Shown: positions 63,257 through 64,000 of the stretch, in pieces
Numbering within the stretch: position 1 is the stretch's first letter
Layout of the letters: the number at the start of each line of letters is the position of its first letter
Assembly (NCBI RefSeq): GCF_000379625.1
Contig: NZ_KB903217.1
Span: 327,816-391,815 of the forward strand
DNA length: 64,000 bases
Source: Actinomycetospora chiangmaiensis DSM 45062
GTDB taxonomy: Bacteria; Actinomycetota; Actinomycetes; Mycobacteriales; Pseudonocardiaceae
Direction of reading: 5' to 3'
Made by a program: the position numbers and the translations under genes
Notes under the pieces: model-generated
The model's input: the letters and a program-made list of their open reading frames with translations, nothing else
The model's database searches: none
Told to the model about the DNA's origin: nothing

Positions 63257-64000
63257 CCCGTCGTCGGTGAAGGGGTCGTAGTGGATGCGGTCCAGCGGCG
63301 TGCCGTCGACCAGGAGGGCGGCCGTGGTCGCGCGGATCATGTCCGGCGACCCGGCCACCACCACGTCGTGGTCGAGCCACGGGCCGCAGCGGCTGACCGC
63401 CTCCACGACGGTGCCCGGGGCCAGGTCGGTGTCCAACGGGTCGGACTCGCACGCGCCGACCACCGCGAGCCACGGCTCCCCGGCGGCCAGGTCGGCGAAG
63501 CGGTCGAGCGAGTGCAGGTCCTCGGGGGTCCGGCCGCCGATCACCACGGTCGTGGGTCGGACGTCGACCCCGGCCGCCGCGAGGCCGACCAGCTCCTCGC
63601 ACAGGGCCAGCGCCACGGCGGCTCCGGTGCCGCCGCCGACGAGCAGGAGCTCGCGCTCGGCGGCCGGGTCCACCTCCAGCTCGCCCTCGGCCGGTCCGAT
63701 GCGCCAGCGCTCGCCGATCCGGCTGTGTGCCACGACCGACCGGCTCACCCACCCGCCGTCGACCGCCCGCACGTGGAACTCCAGGCGCCCGTCGGCACGC
63801 GGCGCCCCGGCGGGCGTGAGGTGACGCCACAGACGCGGCCGCTGCGGCACCTCGACGGTGACCGACTGCCCCGGCCGGTACGCGACGGGGACGTCGGGCT
63901 CGACCTCCACGACCGCCAGGTCCCAGCTCAGCCGCCGGTGCGCCACGACGGTCGCCCCGACGACGCCGGGCAGGGCCGCGACGGCCGCGCGGGCGGGCCG
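63251..64000 (-). CDS. Flavohemoprotein-like FAD/NAD(P) reductase, 5' end outside window
   Basis: The frame is open to the right edge (AAVAALPGVVGATVVAHRRLSWDLAVV), so the gene continues beyond the window. The visible part contains an FAD-binding barrel (YRPGQSVTVEVPQ and the SRS-type motif as SRSVVA) and an NAD(P)-binding domain (LLLVGGGTGAAVALALCEEL, VVVAGSPDMIRATTAALL). Flavohemoproteins carry a globin before these domains; a phenol-hydroxylase-type reductase or another globin-coupled reductase is also possible. Role in NO or O2 chemistry is inferred. Confidence 0.8.
   Translation of the reverse strand, partial: RPARAAVAALPGVVGATVVAHRRLSWDLAVVEVEPDVPVAYRPGQSVTVEVPQRPRLWRHLTPAGAPRADGRLEFHVRAVDGGWVSRSVVAHSRIGERWRIGPAEGELEVDPAAERELLLVGGGTGAAVALALCEELVGLAAAGVDVRPTTVVIGGRTPEDLHSLDRFADLAAGEPWLAVVGACESDPLDTDLAPGTVVEAVSRCGPWLDHDVVVAGSPDMIRATTAALLVDGTPLDRIHYDPFTDDGS

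Noticed and set aside
2-63946. Many long open frames opposite or overlapping real genes, rich in Arg, Gly, Ala and Pro
   Set aside because: High G+C removes stop codons from other frames; these frames have shadow-type composition, no motifs, and lie antisense to confident genes.
1-64000. CRISPR arrays, insertion sequences, rRNA genes, replication origin
   Set aside because: No spaced direct repeats, transposase motifs, rRNA sequence or DnaA-box clusters were seen.

Overview
This is chromosomal DNA from a high-GC actinobacterium. Evidence: about 70-75% G+C, frequent GTG/TTG starts, 4-bp ATGA/GTGA gene overlaps, a mycothiol-dependent maleylpyruvate isomerase-type protein, GTP-dependent PEP carboxykinase, an HspR/HAIR-controlled dnaK operon, IniA-like GTPases and a GlnR-type operator. 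The gene families look most like Pseudonocardiales (Pseudonocardia or Actinomycetospora); that placement is inferred from family resemblance, not from a marker gene. No rRNA, insertion sequence, prophage or CRISPR array is visible.

Layout. 0-8.1 kb: a truncated membrane protein, a hemerythrin-like protein, a duplicated winged-helix protein with a nuclease-like domain, a cysteine-less HesB/IscA-like protein, valS, a Pro-rich membrane protein and an MDMPI-type protein. 8.1-13.5 kb: a tightly overlapping nitrate assimilation operon (nasA-like reductase, an unrecognised 115-aa gene, nirB, nirD) behind a GlnR-like box. 13.7-16.7 kb: divergent pntA-pntB transhydrogenase, ended by a 24-bp-arm hairpin. 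16.7-18.5 kb: a frameshifted luciferase-like monooxygenase, then an AhpD/carboxymuconolactone decarboxylase-family gene whose second redox cysteine codon is an in-frame TGA followed by a SECIS-like hairpin. This is a strong selenoprotein candidate and the most interesting item in the window. 18.5-31.6 kb: ankyrin protein, zinc-ribbon membrane protein, phosphodiesterase, solute symporter plus DUF3311 subunit, DedA, pckG, sirtuin, FAD-Rieske oxidoreductase and a TldD/PmbA pair. 31.7-37.9 kb: two dynamin-like GTPases, trmB with a repeat-made tail, and a NYN-domain protein. 38-45.5 kb: amidohydrolase, propionyl-CoA synthetase, SDR, lytic transglycosylase, esterase, tRNA-Gly(CCC) and an epimerase-like half domain. 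45.7-50.7 kb: diguanylate cyclase, dcd and a large membrane Fe-S oxidoreductase.

51.1-58.7 kb is a six-gene operon with the order and architecture of a minimal type IV secretion channel: VirB2-like, VirB3/PrgI-like, VirB4-like ATPase, VirB6-like, VirB8-like and a VirB1-like transglycosylase-NlpC/P60 protein. No relaxase or coupling protein is seen in the window. 58.7-63.3 kb is dnaK-grpE-dnaJ-hspR with two HAIR-like operators. The window ends inside a flavohemoprotein-like reductase gene.

Overlaid on the genes are dispersed short repeats: a 15-bp semi-palindrome of the type GACCCGnCGTCGGGA (about 12 copies), a 36-bp unit triplicated inside trmB with a copy at 57.6 kb, and a family of intergenic hairpins sharing AGGGGAACCCT. 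All functional calls come from reading the sequence and recalling families; no database search was run.
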